A stretch of 9,871 bases of DNA from Nitrospina sp. (GTDB lineage Bacteria; Nitrospinota; Nitrospinia; Nitrospinales; VA-1): the NCBI GenBank assembly GCA_018647025.1, contig JABGTQ010000124.1, positions 1-9,871 of the forward strand, written 5' to 3'. A program made the translations under genes and the position numbers. Under the pieces are notes generated by a model, which worked only from the letters and a program-made list of their open reading frames with translations, did not search any database and was not told the DNA's origin. Within the stretch, counting starts at the first letter, position 1, and each line of letters starts with the position of its first letter. Positions 9,159-9,871 of the stretch are shown here, one piece after another.

Positions 9159-9606
9159 ACACAATCCACCAACTGCTTACTTGAGAGCAATTATTTTTTT
9201 ATTTTTTTCGGTTTTTAACGGTTGTGCTGGGATGGATCAACTCGAAAAGGAAGCCCCCCCCGAACCTTTGGTTATTAACAATGCCCTTCCTTTCACCGAC
9301 GTTCCTGTTCCAAGTGGTTTTAACAGAGATCTAAAAAAGTCATTTGTTTATGATACCGGTAACGATAAAATGAGAGTTGGACATCTGTTCTTTGATGGGA
9401 ACACAGCTTTAAAACCAACTGTCGAGTTCTATCGGAATGAAATGACAAATAAAGGATGGACTCTCGTAAACTCTATGGCGGGCGCTGACACGTTTTTAAA
9501 TTACCGAAAAGAAGGTTGGGTATGCACAATAATCATTAGACCACGATCATTCAGTAGATCTATTGTAGAAGTACAAATAGGGCCAGTCCAGATGCAACCC
9601 AAATAA
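9145..9606 (+). CDS. Small predicted lipoprotein of unknown function
   Basis: I do not recognise a named family with confidence. The 153-residue product begins with a basic stretch and a hydrophobic segment (about 14-24), followed by FNGC with Cys27, a usable if not ideal lipobox, so it is probably a lipid-anchored envelope protein. After a Pro/Glu-rich linker (36-41) comes a compact domain beginning around PVPSGF (54-59). It contains alternating strands, a helix near KPTVEFYRNEM (90-100) and a final strand run VEVQIGP (142-148). Short proteins of this look (VPVPxGF, then a GWTL motif) are, from memory, common in delta-proteobacteria. The start is TTG with AGGGAG eight bases upstream, inside the previous gene. 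A C8 run (9254-9261) falls just after the lipobox. A probable terminator follows, so the gene likely ends a two-gene operon. Confidence 0.8.
   Translation: MKILKHNPPTAYLRAIIFLFFSVFNGCAGMDQLEKEAPPEPLVINNALPFTDVPVPSGFNRDLKKSFVYDTGNDKMRVGHLFFDGNTALKPTVEFYRNEMTNKGWTLVNSMAGADTFLNYRKEGWVCTIIIRPRSFSRSIVEVQIGPVQMQPK
9254..9261 (+). repeat. C8 homopolymer inside the lipoprotein gene
   Basis: Eight C in a row encode Ala-Pro-Pro (residues 37-39) as GCC CCC CCC. This is conspicuous in A+T-rich DNA, and one added or lost base would shift the frame soon after the lipid-anchor signal. Confidence 0.9.
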
Positions 9607-9612
9607 TCCCAC

Positions 9613-9644
9613 CCTTACAGTAATGTAAGGAACCCACTTTTTTT
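9613..9644 (+). terminator. Probable intrinsic terminator after the lipoprotein gene
   Basis: CCTTACA/TGTAAGG form a perfect 7-base-pair stem with the loop GTAA (9613-9630). A T7 run follows at 9638-9644, after a seven-base gap. The stem is short and the gap longer than ideal, but it lies only a few bases after the stop codon. Confidence 0.5.
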
Positions 9645-9667
9645 CTCTATCGCAAATCAATCAAGTC

Positions 9668-9871
9668 ATGTCTAACAAGGGCCCCTTATCACGCCAACTT
9701 ATATTGGAATTTCCTTCACAACCTGAGTATTCGTTTTCTAATTTCATTGTTTCAGAGGGTTCAAAAATCGCATTCGATGCAGCCCACCAATTTTGCAGTG
9801 ACTCCTCCTCTTTTAAAACACTTTACTTTTTTGGCACTAAAAATCTGGGGAAAACGCACCTTCTAATTTCC
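9668..9871 (+). CDS. DnaA/Hda-family ATPase (5' part; cut by the right edge)
   Basis: This is the beginning (68 codons, no stop) of a protein related to the AAA+ domain of the replication initiator DnaA. Hda-type proteins bind the sliding clamp and promote hydrolysis of ATP bound to DnaA, preventing re-initiation. Residues 10-15, QLILEF, resemble the QL-type clamp-binding motif near the N-terminus of Hda. EFPSQPEYSFSNFIV (14-28) matches the FP..P.YSF.NFVV opening that I recall from delta-proteobacterial DnaA/Hda proteins. The Walker A motif GTKNLGKT (56-63) is followed by HLL, as in DnaA. There is no room for DnaA domains I and II, which argues for Hda or a regional relative rather than DnaA. 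The start is ATG with no clear Shine-Dalgarno; no upstream in-frame start exists. The gene follows the lipoprotein terminator by a few bases, so it may depend on its own promoter or on readthrough. Confidence 0.78.
   Translation, partial: MSNKGPLSRQLILEFPSQPEYSFSNFIVSEGSKIAFDAAHQFCSDSSSFKTLYFFGTKNLGKTHLLIS

Overview
The window is A+T-rich DNA from a Gram-negative bacterium. Exported HtrA proteases, a lipoprotein with a lipobox and an SdhA with a covalent-FAD histidine all fit that. The N-terminus of the truncated DnaA/Hda-like gene, the DUF2065 protein and the RhlB-like helicase look like delta-proteobacterial relatives (Desulfobacterota, SAR324 or similar lineages). That placement is an inference from remembered family features, not a classification. 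No insertion sequence, phage gene, CRISPR array, tRNA or rRNA was seen. All the recognisable genes are chromosomal housekeeping or envelope genes.

Layout: (1) 1-1466, minus: 5' part of sdhA, running off the left edge. (2) 1467-1855: divergent regulatory region. (3) 1856-3148, plus: rhlB-like DEAD-box helicase. (4) 3149-3274: short convergent gap with weak hairpins. (5) 3275-5281, minus: ligA, complete. (6) 5282-5573: gap with candidate ligA promoters. (7) 5574-6944 and 7030-8535, minus: two tandem HtrA/DegP-type periplasmic proteases, with a strong intrinsic terminator between them whose U-tract almost touches the start codon of the second. (8) 8536-8900: divergent promoter region. (9) 8901-9158 and 9145-9606, plus: a DUF2065 membrane protein overlapping an unnamed lipoprotein gene, then a probable terminator. 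(10) 9668-9871, plus: start of a DnaA/Hda-type ATPase cut by the right edge.

How the genes relate: the proteases, the DUF2065 protein and the lipoprotein form a plausible cell-envelope neighbourhood, with protein quality control on one strand and two small envelope proteins divergent from it. sdhA (respiration and TCA cycle), rhlB (RNA turnover), ligA (replication and repair) and the Hda-like gene (replication control) are unrelated housekeeping functions.

No clearly new biological system is visible. The points worth a second look are mostly about expression. Three genes start with TTG behind good Shine-Dalgarno (SD) sequences, while several ATG genes have no visible SD. A terminator sits directly in front of the second protease gene. 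Long homopolymers lie inside ligA (A11) and inside the lipoprotein gene (C8). The small lipoprotein family has no function that I recognise.
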